From CAYNNP01 sp964398215 (lineage in GTDB: Bacteria > Planctomycetota > Planctomycetia > Pirellulales > Pirellulaceae): 29,936 nt of DNA. Below the pieces are notes generated by a model. That model was not told the DNA's origin, ran no database searches, and saw only the letters and a program-made list of their open reading frames with translations. How positions within the stretch are numbered: the stretch's first letter is position 1; every line of letters starts with the position of its first letter. The stretch spans positions 1 to 29,936 of the forward strand of contig CAYNNP010000051.1 in assembly GCA_964398215.1 (NCBI GenBank), in the 5' to 3' direction. This document shows positions 6,963 through 20,300 of the stretch, in pieces. The position numbers were made by a program, and so were the translations under genes.

Positions 6963-8365
6963 AGCACATGCGTGTTGTTATCGTTGGCGGAGGACTGGCC
7001 GGTTTATCGGCAGCAGAATCGCTCGCCCGGCATAACGCCCAGGACATACAGGTCACACTTGTCGAGGCCAAGCGTTCTGCCGGAGGACGCGCAGGATCAT
7101 TCATCGATCCCGCATCTGGCGAAACAGTGGACTATTGCCAGCATGTTGCGATGGGGTGCTGCACGAATTTCTTAAGCCTGTTTGAACGCTGCGGCCTCGG
7201 TGAGCAGTTTCACCAGTACAAAGAACTCACGTTCCTCCATCCCGATCATGCCGCTAGCCGATTCGCACCGTCAACTGTCTTGCCGCCGCCGCTTCACTTA
7301 AGCAAGACGATCGGTGCCTTGAAGTATTTGACAGGCAAGCAAAAACGTGAGGTTCGTTCTGGGCTGTGGCGACTGATGCGGACGCCAGCCGGTCGACTTG
7401 GAACTGTCAAGGCAAAGGATTGGCTGGATTCGAACGGCCAGTCGCCTGAAACAATCCTGCGCTTCTGGGATGTGATTCTGGTCAGTGCTTTGGGAGAGCA
7501 AACGGCGGCGGTATCCATGGCTGCCGCGCGCAAAGTGTTAGTTGATGGTTTCACGGCGGCAAAAGGCGCTTCGGATGTTTACGTGCCAAAAATTCCGCTT
7601 TCCGAATTGGTTGGCGGCAAACTGCTGGCGCGAATCGAGAACTTAGGCGTCAAAGTAATCACGAAAAAACCGGTTCGACAAGTTTGCGACGCAAACGATC
7701 TTCCTTCAATTCGGCTATCGGATGAAACGGAATTGGTTGCCGAACACGTGATCTGCGCGGTGCCCTGGTACCGACTACAGGATATCTTGTGCAAACGGAT
7801 CGCAGCGCGGATACCGGATTTAAAATCAATTGGCGAGTTCCCTGCCTCTCCGATCACGGGACTTCATCTTTGGTTTGACCAAGAGTTCACTGACTTGCCA
7901 CACGCCGTCATGGTTGGGACCATTTCTCAGTGGTTGTTTCGCGACCCAACCAATAGCGACACAAGCGATTCGGAGCACTACTACCAAGTTGTCATCAGTG
8001 CTTCGCAGGAAGCTCGCCAACTTGGCAAAGATGATCTGATCGATCAAGTCGTCGCAGAAATCCAAAATGCCTTTCCACGTGCAAAACAAGCCAAGCTTTT
8101 GCGTGCTCGAATCGTAACGGATCCTAAAAGCGTTTTTTCCGTATGCCCTGACGTTGAAGCCAAACGGCCTGCATCGACAACCCCACTGAACTGGCTGCAC
8201 TTAGCAGGCGACTGGACCCTAACCGGTTGGCCGGCCACGATGGAAGGCGCCGTAATCAGTGGTGCCCTTGCAGCAAATAGCATACGAAAACAGTGCAGAC
8301 TTCCTGAGCAAACGATTGATCCAGGACTGAAACAAAGCTGGCTGAGCCGTCTGTTGATTCGCTGA
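6959..8365 (+). CDS. hpnE: Hydroxysqualene dehydroxylase HpnE
   Basis: This 468-residue FAD-dependent amine-oxidase-fold protein has the N-terminal dinucleotide-binding motif VVIVGGGLAGLSAAESL (Gly at 10, 12 and 15) and the C-terminal FAD-contact segment LAGDWTLTGWPATMEGAVISG. In this pathway it reductively removes the hydroxyl of hydroxysqualene to give squalene. Phytoene-desaturase relatives share the fold, but the position directly after hpnC and hpnD decides the call. I start at GTG 6959 because it overlaps the hpnD stop (GTGA); an ATG at 6968 is an alternative that keeps the whole FAD motif. No squalene-hopene cyclase follows; the operon ends here, facing the giant gene 13 bp away. Confidence 0.93.
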   Translation: MKHMRVVIVGGGLAGLSAAESLARHNAQDIQVTLVEAKRSAGGRAGSFIDPASGETVDYCQHVAMGCCTNFLSLFERCGLGEQFHQYKELTFLHPDHAASRFAPSTVLPPPLHLSKTIGALKYLTGKQKREVRSGLWRLMRTPAGRLGTVKAKDWLDSNGQSPETILRFWDVILVSALGEQTAAVSMAAARKVLVDGFTAAKGASDVYVPKIPLSELVGGKLLARIENLGVKVITKKPVRQVCDANDLPSIRLSDETELVAEHVICAVPWYRLQDILCKRIAARIPDLKSIGEFPASPITGLHLWFDQEFTDLPHAVMVGTISQWLFRDPTNSDTSDSEHYYQVVISASQEARQLGKDDLIDQVVAEIQNAFPRAKQAKLLRARIVTDPKSVFSVCPDVEAKRPASTTPLNWLHLAGDWTLTGWPATMEGAVISGALAANSIRKQCRLPEQTIDPGLKQSWLSRLLIR

Positions 8366-8371
8366 CGCAAA

Positions 8372-8390
8372 ATCAATTTCAAGAATTGAT
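8372..8390. terminator. Small hairpin between convergent genes
   Basis: ATCAATT (8372-8378), loop TCAAG, then AATTGAT (8384-8390) form a 7-bp AT-rich perfect stem across the end of the giant gene, just after the hpnE stop. It is the only symmetric element in the 13-bp gap between the converging genes. The stem is weak and has no T-tract on either strand, so terminator function is doubtful. Confidence 0.2.
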
Positions 8391-11300
8391 CCATAAACGA
8401 AGCCGACGCAGAACCGAAGGCTTCTTGATGACCTGTTTTGGATGAACCGCTGACTCAGTGTCTTGCGCGAGACCATCGGCCACATCGCTTTCGTCTGACG
8501 ACAGTGCTTCTTCGATGCTCTCTTCTATCGACTCAGTGGTTTCAAGGAGTGCTTCAGCTGCCGGATCTGACAGAGCACTTTGCCCCAGTTCATCAATGAT
8601 GACTTCTGGTTCTTGAGGGGCACCCATGATGCTGCCTTCATCTGGAATCGAAATCAGGTCCGCTGGGTTATTCCACGTGTCGGCGTGCATCATCGGTTCA
8701 AACGTACAGGGATCAACGGTAATTCCGGATTGATATCCCCCCATAAGTGGTCGTTCGGAATCTTGAATTCCGCCATCAAACGACAATGGGTTGCTATTGG
8801 AGCCGATTGGAATGCCGGAATAAATTGGACTTGGGCTGCCTAGATAGTTGCTCAGCAACGCCGAAAACGGTGAAACGAAAATTGGCGCGGCCCCTGGGAA
8901 CCGCGGCGGGTCTCCAGACACAAGGTTCGGCAGCGAACGACGGAACGGCAAATTATTGTTCAACACAATCGGATCGCCGGCTTCAAGATCAAACTGCAAA
9001 AAGTAGGTCGTCGCGAGTGAGTCCAACAATCCGTTTGCATCTGCGTCGCTTGCCCCCAGCAAAACAGGGCTGCCCAGGCCTGTCGGGTCAAAGGATCCAC
9101 TATCCAGAAAATCAAGATCAAGGTCGTAGCCTGCAGGCGCGGTGACTGTGATGACGTAAGTTCCTGGAACGGTGCCAAAGAACTGATAGTCTCCGTCTGC
9201 ACCATCATCGATAAGGTTCACGGATCCTGGCGCAGGGCCAGCAACCGAGATAGCGCCACCTGTCAACACTTCACCGGTAACGACGTCATAGAAGAAACCC
9301 GTTGGGTCAATCTCGATATCCAACGGCGTTGGATCGTTTCCATAAATTCCGTCAGCGCCAGCTTCACCGTTCTCAGAAGTCGGGTCAGTTCCGTTGTCGC
9401 TAACATCTTGCGCAACCAATCGATTGCCTCCGCTGTCAAACAGCGAATTGCCAGCAGCATCGATACCTTCTGCGGACCCACTGACTTGATTTTCCAGATG
9501 GCCGTTCACATCAACCGTGCTTATTTCGACCGTAAACTCGAATGCAAACGAATCACCGACAGCCAATACGTTATTCTCGTTTTGGTCGATCAGCTCGGTG
9601 TCAGCGCGGCCGTCCCAATCTGCAGAATTCAATGCGATTTGGCTATTCGGATCGCTGGGCGGAACGGAAAGCGTCAGGTTTCCTGCATCGGAAAGTGCAT
9701 CTCCGAACTGCGATGCCAGGTCCTCAATCAGGCTCAAGTTTCCTAACGCGACAGTGCCCGAATTCTGGATAACTAGCTGGAAAGTAACAACTGCGTTTCC
9801 ATTCCACAGTAGTGTTGGCTCCCCAACGATTGCTTTAGCGATTGCCAAGTCAGCGATTTGGATTGGAGTCGGATCATTGCCCGAAATCCCATCCGGTGTT
9901 TCTTCATTGCCATTTTCTCCCGCCGGATCAGTTCCGTTGTCCGACGAATCGGTAGCCACGATCGGCACCCCGTTCGCGCCGGTCAGCAGCGTGCCGTCGG
10001 GGTTGATTCCTTGGCCGTTTGCTGAGGCTTGATTGGTCAAACCATTCGTGTTTCCACCGGCGTCCGGGTCGATGACCACAGTGAACACTACATCAAACGA
10101 ATCGCCAACTTCCAAACGGCCGCCCGAAACTAGACTGGCAGATGTATCGCTAAGCCAAGCCGAATTGATTGCCGGTGCGAAACCAGTACCACTAAAGTTT
10201 TCCACAACTGGTGCTTGAGCCGACCTAAATGCGCTACCGAATTCGGATGCGACGTCATCGAATACTTGCAAGTTATCCAGCTGCAACGTACCAGTGTTCT
10301 GGATTGTCAATGTAAAAGTAACATTGAAGTTAGGTTGATTGGCGACAATCGATGTGGTGGATTTAGCGATTCCGATACTTGCCTCGTGAACCGTGATTGT
10401 CACCGTTTCGGTTTCGACGTTTCCGAATTCATCAACAACGGTGTACTCGAATGTGTCAACGCCGACAAACTCAGGGTTTGGCGTATAGACGTAGGTCCCG
10501 TTCGGATTCATCTGTACGGTTCCACTGGCAGTCGCGACGGGTGCTCCGATTGGCTGTCCGTCAACGTGTGTAACCTGCAGCGTATCACCATCAGGATCAG
10601 TATCGTTGTCTAAAACAGAGCCAGTGATCGGTTGATTGACACTTGTGAATTCGCTGTCCGGCGCGGTGACCGGCGAACCATTGATGATGGTTGTGACAGA
10701 TTGAGCCGCTGGGTCGATTTCAATCGCAGAACCACTGGGGCTTGCTGGCGCCGACAAGTCGATCGCAAAGGCTTCTGGTGATTCGCTCACGTTGTCTTGA
10801 TTGATTGGCAATGCAATGAGCAAATCGCTCATCACGGCTCCATCGGCTGGCGACGTAAACGTCAATACGCCTGTGACCTGATCGAAACTCAGGTTTGGGT
10901 CGGTTGCCACAGCGGCTGCAACAATGTTCTTCCAGTTTGCGTGGTCCGATGCATCCGTATCGATGTCGGTCAATCCAATCTGAACCCTGGCAACTTCGCC
11001 AGCTTGGAATGTCCCCGCCAGTGAAACAGTAAAGTCCGCCGTGTTTGCTTCGCTCGTAATCGCTGGGCCAACGACCGACCAAACAGCTACTTCGTCATCA
11101 AGGATTGTCGACGTAACCGTGTTTTGCGTGGCGGAGATACTTGGCGAAAGTCCCGTTGTGCTGGTTGGATTCGCAAGCATGACATTGAATCGCTCGTCAC
11201 CTTCGACCAACGAGTCTTGGACCGATGACAAGGCGATGTCCAGAGTTTCCATGGGTCCGCTACCGTCGCTGGTAAACGTCAGGTTTGCACCGTCCCACGC

Positions 11301-14300
11301 GAGTGATCCTGAATTTCCCGGATCGGCGTTGTAGGCCAATACGGCTGCCGAAACAGCACTTACAAAATTACTGTAGTCAGCAGCATTCGAATCGACATCG
11401 CTCAGACTAAGACCAACTGCGGTGGATTCACCTGACTGCAAATCGCCAGCCAAGGAAACGGAATACGTGAACACATTGCCTTCGATTCCTGAGGCCGTGC
11501 CGACGATCGACCATTCCGGGCCAGCATCCAGAGGACCGCCGTTGCCCTGCGTATCGTTGATCGTCGTAACGACAATGTTCCTTGCCGCGTCCACATTCAC
11601 AACCACACCAGAGCCGCTTGTCGCGTTGCTCAACGAGACCTCATATCGCTCAGGCCCTTCCAGAAAAGCATCGTCCACTGCTGCTAGGTCCACATTGATT
11701 CCAGCGAAGGCGTCGCCATCGTTTGTTGCGGTAAACTGAAGTGTGGTTCCATTCCAAGTCAATGCACCGGGATTTGAACTCGCGTTGTACTGAGCAACTG
11801 CAGTCGCAACCGCTGCACTGAAGTTTGTGTAGTCCGCACCGTTGGTGTCCAAGTCATCGAAGGAAAGGTCGACCGACACAACTTCAGAGGCGCCCAGTTC
11901 GGCGCCCAACCCGATCAGGTAGCTAGCTGTGCCGCCTTCGTCAACTGAACTGCTGCCAGTTATACTCCAAGCATTCTGGTTGGCTCCGGCTCCAGACGTG
12001 TCGTCAATCGTGGTGATCGCGTTACTACTGGTAGAATCAATCGCTGTCGCACTTCCGGTCAAACTATTGGCGTTCAGAAGTGAAATCAAAAAGTCCTCGG
12101 GGCCTTCTGAGAATGAATCGTTGATTGTCCCAAGTGCGATTGCCAGAGGCGCCATTGGGGCGCCATCACTTGTAAACGAAAGCGTCGTTCCGTTCCAACC
12201 TAACGTACCTGGCCCGCTGTAGGCACTGATTGCTGCCGTGACCGCATCGCTGAGGCTGGCATAATCGGCAACCGTCGTATCAAAATCGGTGAGCTGAAGA
12301 TCAACTGTCACAACCTCGTCGACCTGCAATCGACCACTCAGTTGGATTGTGTAAGCACCCGGCGTTCCTTCGGGAACCGTTTGGTCGATACCAAGGCTCC
12401 AAACGGCACGCTCTAGCACACCACTGCTACCAACGGTGTCAACAATCGTCGTCGTTACCGTGTTATCGGTGGGGCTGATTTCCGTATCCAATCCCGTCGA
12501 AGTACTTGGGCCGGACAGCGCTATTTGATAACGCTCCGGTCCCTCAATCAGTGCGTCATCAATTGCTGCAAGATCAAAACAAATGTCCTGCATTGGAAGG
12601 CCAGTGCCCGTCGCAGTTAACACGCCCGTGGTAGCGTCGAAAGCGAGATCCGTTCGTGACGAAATCGCATTTTGCAAAGCCAACACAAAGCCGCTATAGT
12701 CCGCCGATCCGGTTTCTATATCGGTAAGCGAGATTTCGACGCTCGCTTGTTCGCCCAACTGGATTGCCCCATCAAGCGAGATCTTGTATTCAGCAACCGC
12801 TCCCTCGTTGACGCTCGCTGCGCCCGTGATTGACCAAATCAAAGACTCGTTGTCTTGGATCGTAGTCGTGACTTGATTGGTGCCCAGGACATCGCTTCCA
12901 GTGGTCGAACCTGGCGAGGCGATTGCGATTGTGTATTGCTCTGGTCCTTCCGCAAGAATGTCGTCAACCGCCCCAAGATTGATGATCAGATCGGTCATCG
13001 GATTCCCGTCGCCGGTGTACGTCAACGTAGTTCCGTCAAACGCTAAGTCCAGTCGGCCGCCAATCGCTGTGTTCACAGCAGCGACAAAGTCAACGTAGTC
13101 AGCCGAATCCGTCTCAGCATCTAACAGACCAAGCTGGATTGTTGCAGTTTCACCAACTTGGAAAGTACCTGTGAGTGATACCGTGTACTGTGCGACTGAT
13201 CCTTCGTCAACGATCGTATCGCCGACCAAATCCCATATTGCCGCGTCGTTATCGACAATGGTCGTTGTAACCGATGTGGTACCGGTCGCAATGTCGCTAC
13301 CGGTGGTTGTGCCGGGAGTGCCAATAGCGACCGTGTAGTCTTCGGCGCCTTCAACAATCGCATCGTCGTTAACTGCGAGGCTGATGTTGACATTTGCCAT
13401 CGGGCTGCCGTTACTGGTGAACGTCAATATCGTTCCATCAAACGCTAAATCCGTTCGGCCACCAATGGCTGTATTCACGGCAGCAACAAACGCGGCGTAG
13501 TCCGCGGAATTTGTATCTACATCCATCAGCCCAAGGTTGATCGTTGCTATTTCGTCGGCTTGTAGCGTACCGCTCAGTGACAGGGTGTACTGCGCTGTAG
13601 CGCCTTCGCCGACCACGGACGCACCGACCAAGTTCCATATTGCCGTGTCGTTATCGATGATCGTTGTCGTCACGGATGTGTTGCCGGTTGCAATGTCAGC
13701 ACCGGTCGTTGAACCAGGGCTACTGATTGCAAACACGAAATCCTCGTCGCCTTCCACCAGCGTATCGTCCAACGCGACTAGGTCAATGAAGACCTCGTCC
13801 ATTGGAATACCATCGCCGGTGTAGGTGAGGGTCGTGCCGTCAAACACGAGGTCTCCACGACCTGCAAGCGCGACATTCACAGCTGCCATGAAACTGGAGT
13901 AGTCAACCGTTGCCGCTGCTAAGTTGGAAACCGCCAAGTCGATCGTGGCTGTTTCGCCTACTTGTAATAGACCGGTCAACGACAACGTGTAAGAGGCTGC
14001 ACTGCCTTCGATTGCCGAAGTTGAACCGATCAAATCCCAGGTCGCAACGTCATTGTCTTGGATAGTCGTAGTCACGGATGTTCCCGCGACGGCGATATCG
14101 CTTTCGGTCGTCGACCGGGCGTTCGAAATTGAAACGGTAAAGTCTTCATCGCCTTCGACCAACAAATCATCAATCGGATCAAAATCAATGACCAGGTCCG
14201 CCATGGCTGTTCCATCGCTTGTAAAAACCAGCGTTGAATCATTAAACGACAAATCGGTTCGACCAGCGATCGCCAAGTTGACTGCGGCAACAAAGTTCGC

Positions 14301-17300
14301 GTAGTCCGCCGACGACGTCGAGACATCACCAATGCTCAGATCGACTGCAGTCGTTTCACCGGCTTGTAAAGTGCCGGTCAACGAAACGGTGTACTGTGCG
14401 GTGGCGTTTTCTGCTACGGCAGCAGATCCACTAATGCCCCACGTTGCCGTGTCGTTATCGGTAATCATCGTGGTAACATCAGTTACTGAGCCCAAACCGA
14501 TATTGCTGCCTGAAGTAGAACCGGAATTGGTGATCGATACCACATAGTCTTCGGGCCCCTCGACCAAATTATCATCGATCGCATCGAGGCTGATAACCAA
14601 TTCACTCATTGGGTTCCCATCGCCAGTATACGTCAGCGTGGTTCCATCAAAGCTAAGGTCCGCGCGGCCCAAGATAGCCATGTTCACGGCAGTAACGAAG
14701 TTCGCATAATCTTCCGAGTTCGTATCGACATCGACTAGCCCAAGATCGATTGTTGCGGTTTCACCGTTTTGCAAAGTCCCAGTGAGCGTGACGATGTAGT
14801 TAGCGGTTGCGCCTTCGCCAACCACTGCGTCGCCGCTGATGCTCCAAATCGCAACGTCATCATCAACAATCGAAGTCGTAACCAGACCTTCCGTTGCCGA
14901 TACACTTGGACTGAGTCCGGTCGAACTGGAAGCGTTGGCCAGCATAACATCCAAACGCTCGTTTCCTTCGACCAAAGAATCTTGAACCGACGGCAGACTG
15001 ATCGCCAACGGATCCATCACCCCGCTGCCGTCGCTGGTAAACGTTAGCGTCAGACCATCCCAGGAAAGGCTTCCTGAATTGGCAACATTGCCGTTGTACG
15101 TATTCACAGCCGTGATGATCGCAGCGTTAAAAACACCGTAGTCATCGCTGTCGGTTTCGATATCGCTAAGGCTAAGCTGGACCGACGCGATCTCGCCGGA
15201 TTGCAAATTGCCAGACAAGACGACTGAGTAGTTAGCTGGATCGCCCTCATCAACTGTCAACGATCCAGTGATCGACCACTCGGGTCCCGCCTCGGGAAGC
15301 CCACCGTCGCCGATCGTGTCGTCGATCGTTGTGACAACCACGTTCTGTGCAGAATCGATGCCAGCAACGATGCCAGACGGGCTGGTGGAATTCGACAAAG
15401 CAATTTGGTATCGCTCCGGTCCTTCCAACAAAACGTCATCGACGACGCCCAGGTCGATCGTGATCCCGGCGAAGGTATCACCATCGTTCGTCGCTGTGAA
15501 CTCAAGCGTTGTATCGCCGATCCAAGCCAACGTGCCTGGATTGCTACCCGCGTTGTACGCTGCAACGGCAACCGCAACAGCAGAACTGAAACTTGAATAG
15601 TCATTTGAGTTCGTGTCGAAGTCACCAATTGTCAAATCAACCGTGGCGACGGAACCCTGGCCCAACGCCCCCAACAATTCGACGGTGTAAATGGCTGTCC
15701 CGCCTTCGTCAACCGTCGTATCGCCATTCAGCCTCCAAGTGACATCATCGGCGCCGACGCCCACGGTGTCGTCGATCGTTGTCACCGCGTCATCGTTCGC
15801 ACTATCAATACTGGTGGCGATTCCAGACGTACTGGTGGCGTTCAAAATCGCGATAAGGAAATCTTCGGGCCCTTCTGAGATCGCGTCATTGGCAGTGCCA
15901 AGCGAAATCACAAGCGGAGACATTGGCCCAGTGCCATCTCCTGTGAACGTCAGTGAACTGCCCGTCCAAGCAAGTGCCCCAGGCCCCGCATAAGCTCCAA
16001 CGGCGGCAACAACCGCAGCGTTGAAACTCGCATAGTCGCTGCCTGTTGTGTCAATGTCGTTCAGCCCCAAATCAACCGTCGCGTTCTCGCCATCCTGCAG
16101 CACGCCGGCCAGTGACAACGTGTACGCACCCGCGGATCCTTCGGTAACCGTTTGGTCAATCCCCAAACTCCAGACGGCTTGCTCCAATGCACCACCATTA
16201 CCGACCGTGTCATTGATTGTTGTTGTCACCAAACTGTTGGCAGCGTCGATACCGACCGTCAATCCAGACGGACTGTTCGCGTCGGCAAGCTGAACTTGGA
16301 ACCGCTCGGGGCCTTCCACAAACGCATCATCAATGGCCATAACGTCCACGAAAACATCCGCTGTCGGCGCACCGGTCCCGGTGGCCGTCAGGACACCGGT
16401 TAATACATCAAACGATAAATCAGGACGCGAGGCGACAGCAACTTGCACCGCGGCAATGAACGATTGGTAGTCTGCCGATGTCGTTTCTAAATCCACCAAC
16501 CCCAGTTGTACCCTCGATTGCTCGCCGGACTGCATCACACCCGAAAGCGATATCCGGTACTGAGCAGTGCCTCCTTCATCAACCGTCGGCGGTCCAACGA
16601 TGGACCAAGTCAACGTGTCATTGTCTTCGATCGTGGTCGTGATCTGCCCCGAACCACTAATCGCGATTCCAGTGTTTGAACCTGGGTTCTGAATTGAAAC
16701 GTTGTAACGTTCCGGGCCTTCGGCAATCAGGTCATCGACTGCATCCAACTCGATCACCAAGCTGGCCATTGCACTGCCATCACCGGTGTAACTGAGCACC
16801 GTACCGTCGAATACCAAGTCCGTTCGCGACCCAATCGCCGTATTGACTGCCGTAACAAAGTTCTCGTAATCGACCGAGGCGGTGTCAATGTCGGACAACC
16901 CAAGATCGATCGTGGCGACTTCACCAGTTTGCAATACTCCCGATAGCGTAACCGTGTACTGTGCCGTCGCGTTCTCACCAACCAAAACGCTGCCCGTGAT
17001 TCCCCAAACCGCTGCATCGTTGTCGACGATCGTTGTCGTGACAGAGTCTTCTGACAAGTCGATCTGGACAGCCGATCCCGTCGAACTACTCGCGTTGGTG
17101 AGCGATACCTGAAAATCCTCGTCGCCTTCGACCAGAATATCATCAACAGTGTTCACGCTAACTAACAGGTCATCCATTGAATCTCCGTCGGCACCTGCCG
17201 TGAAGGTCAATGTATTGCCGACAAAAGCAATCGATCCGCTTCCGGTATAACCTGCGACCGCAGCATTCACCGCCGCTGCGAAACTCGCGTAGTCGTCCGA

Positions 17301-20300
17301 GTTTGTGTCGCCGTTGGTTAGACTTAGGTCAACAGAAATGACTTCGCCTGCACCGAATTCACCGTCGAGTGCAATCGTATACAAAGCATTCACGCCTTCG
17401 ATGACGCTAGCGCTGCCGACGATCGACCACTCGGCGGGTCCATCGGGCTGCCCACCAGGGCCTTGAGTATCGTTGATCGTCGTGGTGACACTATCGTTGA
17501 CACTCGAAACGTCAACCTCAGCGCCACTGGTTGAACCGGGGTTCGTTATTTCAATCGTGTACTGCTCGGGGCCTTCGATCAGGTTGTCATCGTTGATATC
17601 TAAATTGACCAACAAAGGCGACATCGACGAACCATCGGCCGGGGCCGTGTAAGTCAATTCTCCGCTGGCCGCGTTGAACGTCACATCGGGATTGGCGTTG
17701 GCAGCCGAAGTCAATGCCGCTGTCAACGCTGCGTAGTCACTGGCATTGGTCGACAGATCCGTAAAGTCCACTTGCACGGTTGCAGTCTCGTTTGCACCGA
17801 ACGTGCCCGCGAGTGTGATCACGTACTGGGCTGTCGCACCTTCGTCTTCCGAGAGTGTGCCCGAAATGTTCCAAATCGCTGGTGCTGTCTGATCGATGAT
17901 GGTTGTTATCACATCATCGGCAAGCGGATCGATTCCAACGGCTGCTCCCGTTGACGACGCGCTGGCCGCTAGCTGCAGCTGAAAGTCTTCAGGTCCTTCG
18001 ATCACAGCATCCGCATTGATCGCAAGGTCGATGACCAGTGGCGTCATCATTGCACCGTCGCTTGGCGAAACGTAAGTCAACGTATTGGTGCTCGATACAA
18101 AACTCACGTCGGGATTTGCAGCTGCGGCAGCCGTGATCGCAGCAACAATCGATGCATAATCCGCGCCCGTAGTTGCAAGACCATTCAAGTTCAATACAAC
18201 CGACGCGTCTTCACCGTCACCAAGAGCTGCGTTCAGCGAAACCGTGTACTGCGCGACACTGCCTTCGTTCTCCGCCGCTGGCCCAACGATCGACCAAAGC
18301 GCCGTGTCCGCAGCACCGCCAACACCTTGTGTATCGTTGATCACTGTCGTGACACTGTCGTTTGCCGACACAACGACATTGACACCAGTTGGGCCCACTG
18401 GATTGGTAAGGTCAACTGTAAACGACTCGCTGCCTTCGACGATTGAGTCATCGTTCAGCATCAAATCCACCACCAAATCTGTCATCGATTCACCATCGGC
18501 GCCAGCAGTGAACGTCAGTGTGTTCCCAACAAACGCCAACGTTCCGGGACCGCTGTAAGCCGCCACAGCAGCGTTGATCGCGGTAGCCAAGCTTGCATAG
18601 TCACTCGCAGTCGTATCGATATCGTTGACCGACAAATCAACCGACGCCGATTCACCAGCGCCAAATGCTTCCGAGAGCGAAACCGTGTACTGAACGAATC
18701 CGCCTTCGTCACCCACGTTATCGATTCCAATTGACCACTCAGCGGCGGTCGCTGCAGGATCGATGGTCGTTGTGACGGAATCATTGACATCGATTCCAAT
18801 GCAACCACCGGTGGTACTTGTAGGATTGGCCAAAGAAATCGTGTAGTCTTCAGCGCTTTCCAAAAAGCCATCATCGTTGGCCTGGATTGAAACCACCAAG
18901 TCGCCCATCGGGCCGCTGCCATCGCTCGTGAACGTCAAACTCGATCCGTCCCAAGCCAACGAACCCGGTTGCCCGCTTGCATTGTAGACCGCTACCGCCG
19001 CGGTCACTGCTGCGTTCAAATCCCCAACATCTCCTGGGGTTGTATCGATATGCGTGAGTGAGATCTCGATCAACGCGTTTTCGCCGGCTTGCAATGCCGC
19101 ATCCATCGTGATCGTGTAGCTCGTCGCCAGCGATTCGCTGACTGATGCCGCACCACTGATCGACCAATTTGCTTTGTCCAGCGAAGTACCAACGGCGTCA
19201 ATAGTGTCTTGGATGTCTGTCGCAACCGTCTGCTGAGCCATATCAATGTCGACATCGATACCCGTCGTTGAATTGGCAGCCGCAAGTGATACCGAATAGG
19301 TTTCAACGCCTTCAACCACAGCATCATTTGCCGCCGCAACGCTAATCACTAGCGGGGCCATTTGGCCAGTTCCGTCGCTGGTGAAGGTTAGCGTTGTTCC
19401 ATCCCAAGCCACCGATCCAGGTCCTGAATAAGCGATGGCGGCGTCTCCTACCGCAGCACTGAAACTGGCGTAGTCCACAATGCTGGTCGATCCATCTGCG
19501 ATTGCGATCTGAACCGATGCCGTTTCGCCAGCCTGCAACGTCCCCAACAAATCAACTTGGTAGGTCGCATTGGCGCCCTCGTTGACACTGTTGACACCTG
19601 TCAATTGCCAAGTCGCTGCATCGTCATCGATGATCGTCGCCGTATCGTCATCGTTGACAGAATCGATAGAAATGTCTGCGTCGCCTGAGACGATCGAAGT
19701 CAGCGTGATCGTAACGTCCTCGTCGCCTTCAACAATCAAATCGTCAACGACAGAGACATCGATCGTGCCCAACGTGACGCCCGCAGCTAGCGTAATCGTG
19801 CCGCTGATAGCGCTGTAATCAATGCCGCTGGACGCCGTGCCGGTAACGGAATAAGCGATCACAGTATCAGTGTCGGATGCGTTTGTCATCGAAACTGTGA
19901 ACTGTGCATTGTCCGACGGTTCGCCCGCGACCGGATCGTTGGCAGTGATTGACACAAGCGAACTGTCATCGTCATTGATCGTGCCAACCGCAGTGTCGGT
20001 CGCGTTGCCAACCGTCCCCGAGACAACAGAATCAATCGACAGTTGGAGCGTTTCGGTCGTTTCCAAGACGGAGTCTTCCGTCGTTTGCAGCCGAACCAGG
20101 ACACCGGTTGAATTCGCGGGAATCGTTACTTCCGATCCGTTTGTCGCACTCAACCAGGTCACGCCGTTGTCATTGGAGTATTCAAACGCTGCGGAATCGT
20201 AGTCCGTTGACGAGGTCGCAGTCATATCAGTCGCGGCAAAATCTAAGACGATCGGGGAACTGGACGGATTGGATAACGTCACACTAAAGACCAACGGATC

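Larger units (their letters stand above)
10685..19616 (-). repeat. Array of 21 long Calx-beta-like repeats
   Basis: Within the giant gene, about 425 bp (about 141 residues) recur 21 times. Each unit starts with W-S-I-x-G or a close variant, then V-x-EG, YTVSL, GE-x-A, DT-x-S-x-DY, an insert of 20-30 residues (AAVxxAVAAY..GSLxWxGxxLTFTSDG), EGPEDY and TTI-x-D. The inserted helical-looking segment distinguishes them from the shorter Calx-beta units next door. One more unit of this type sits alone at about 22920-23335, before the short array. Confidence 0.88.
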
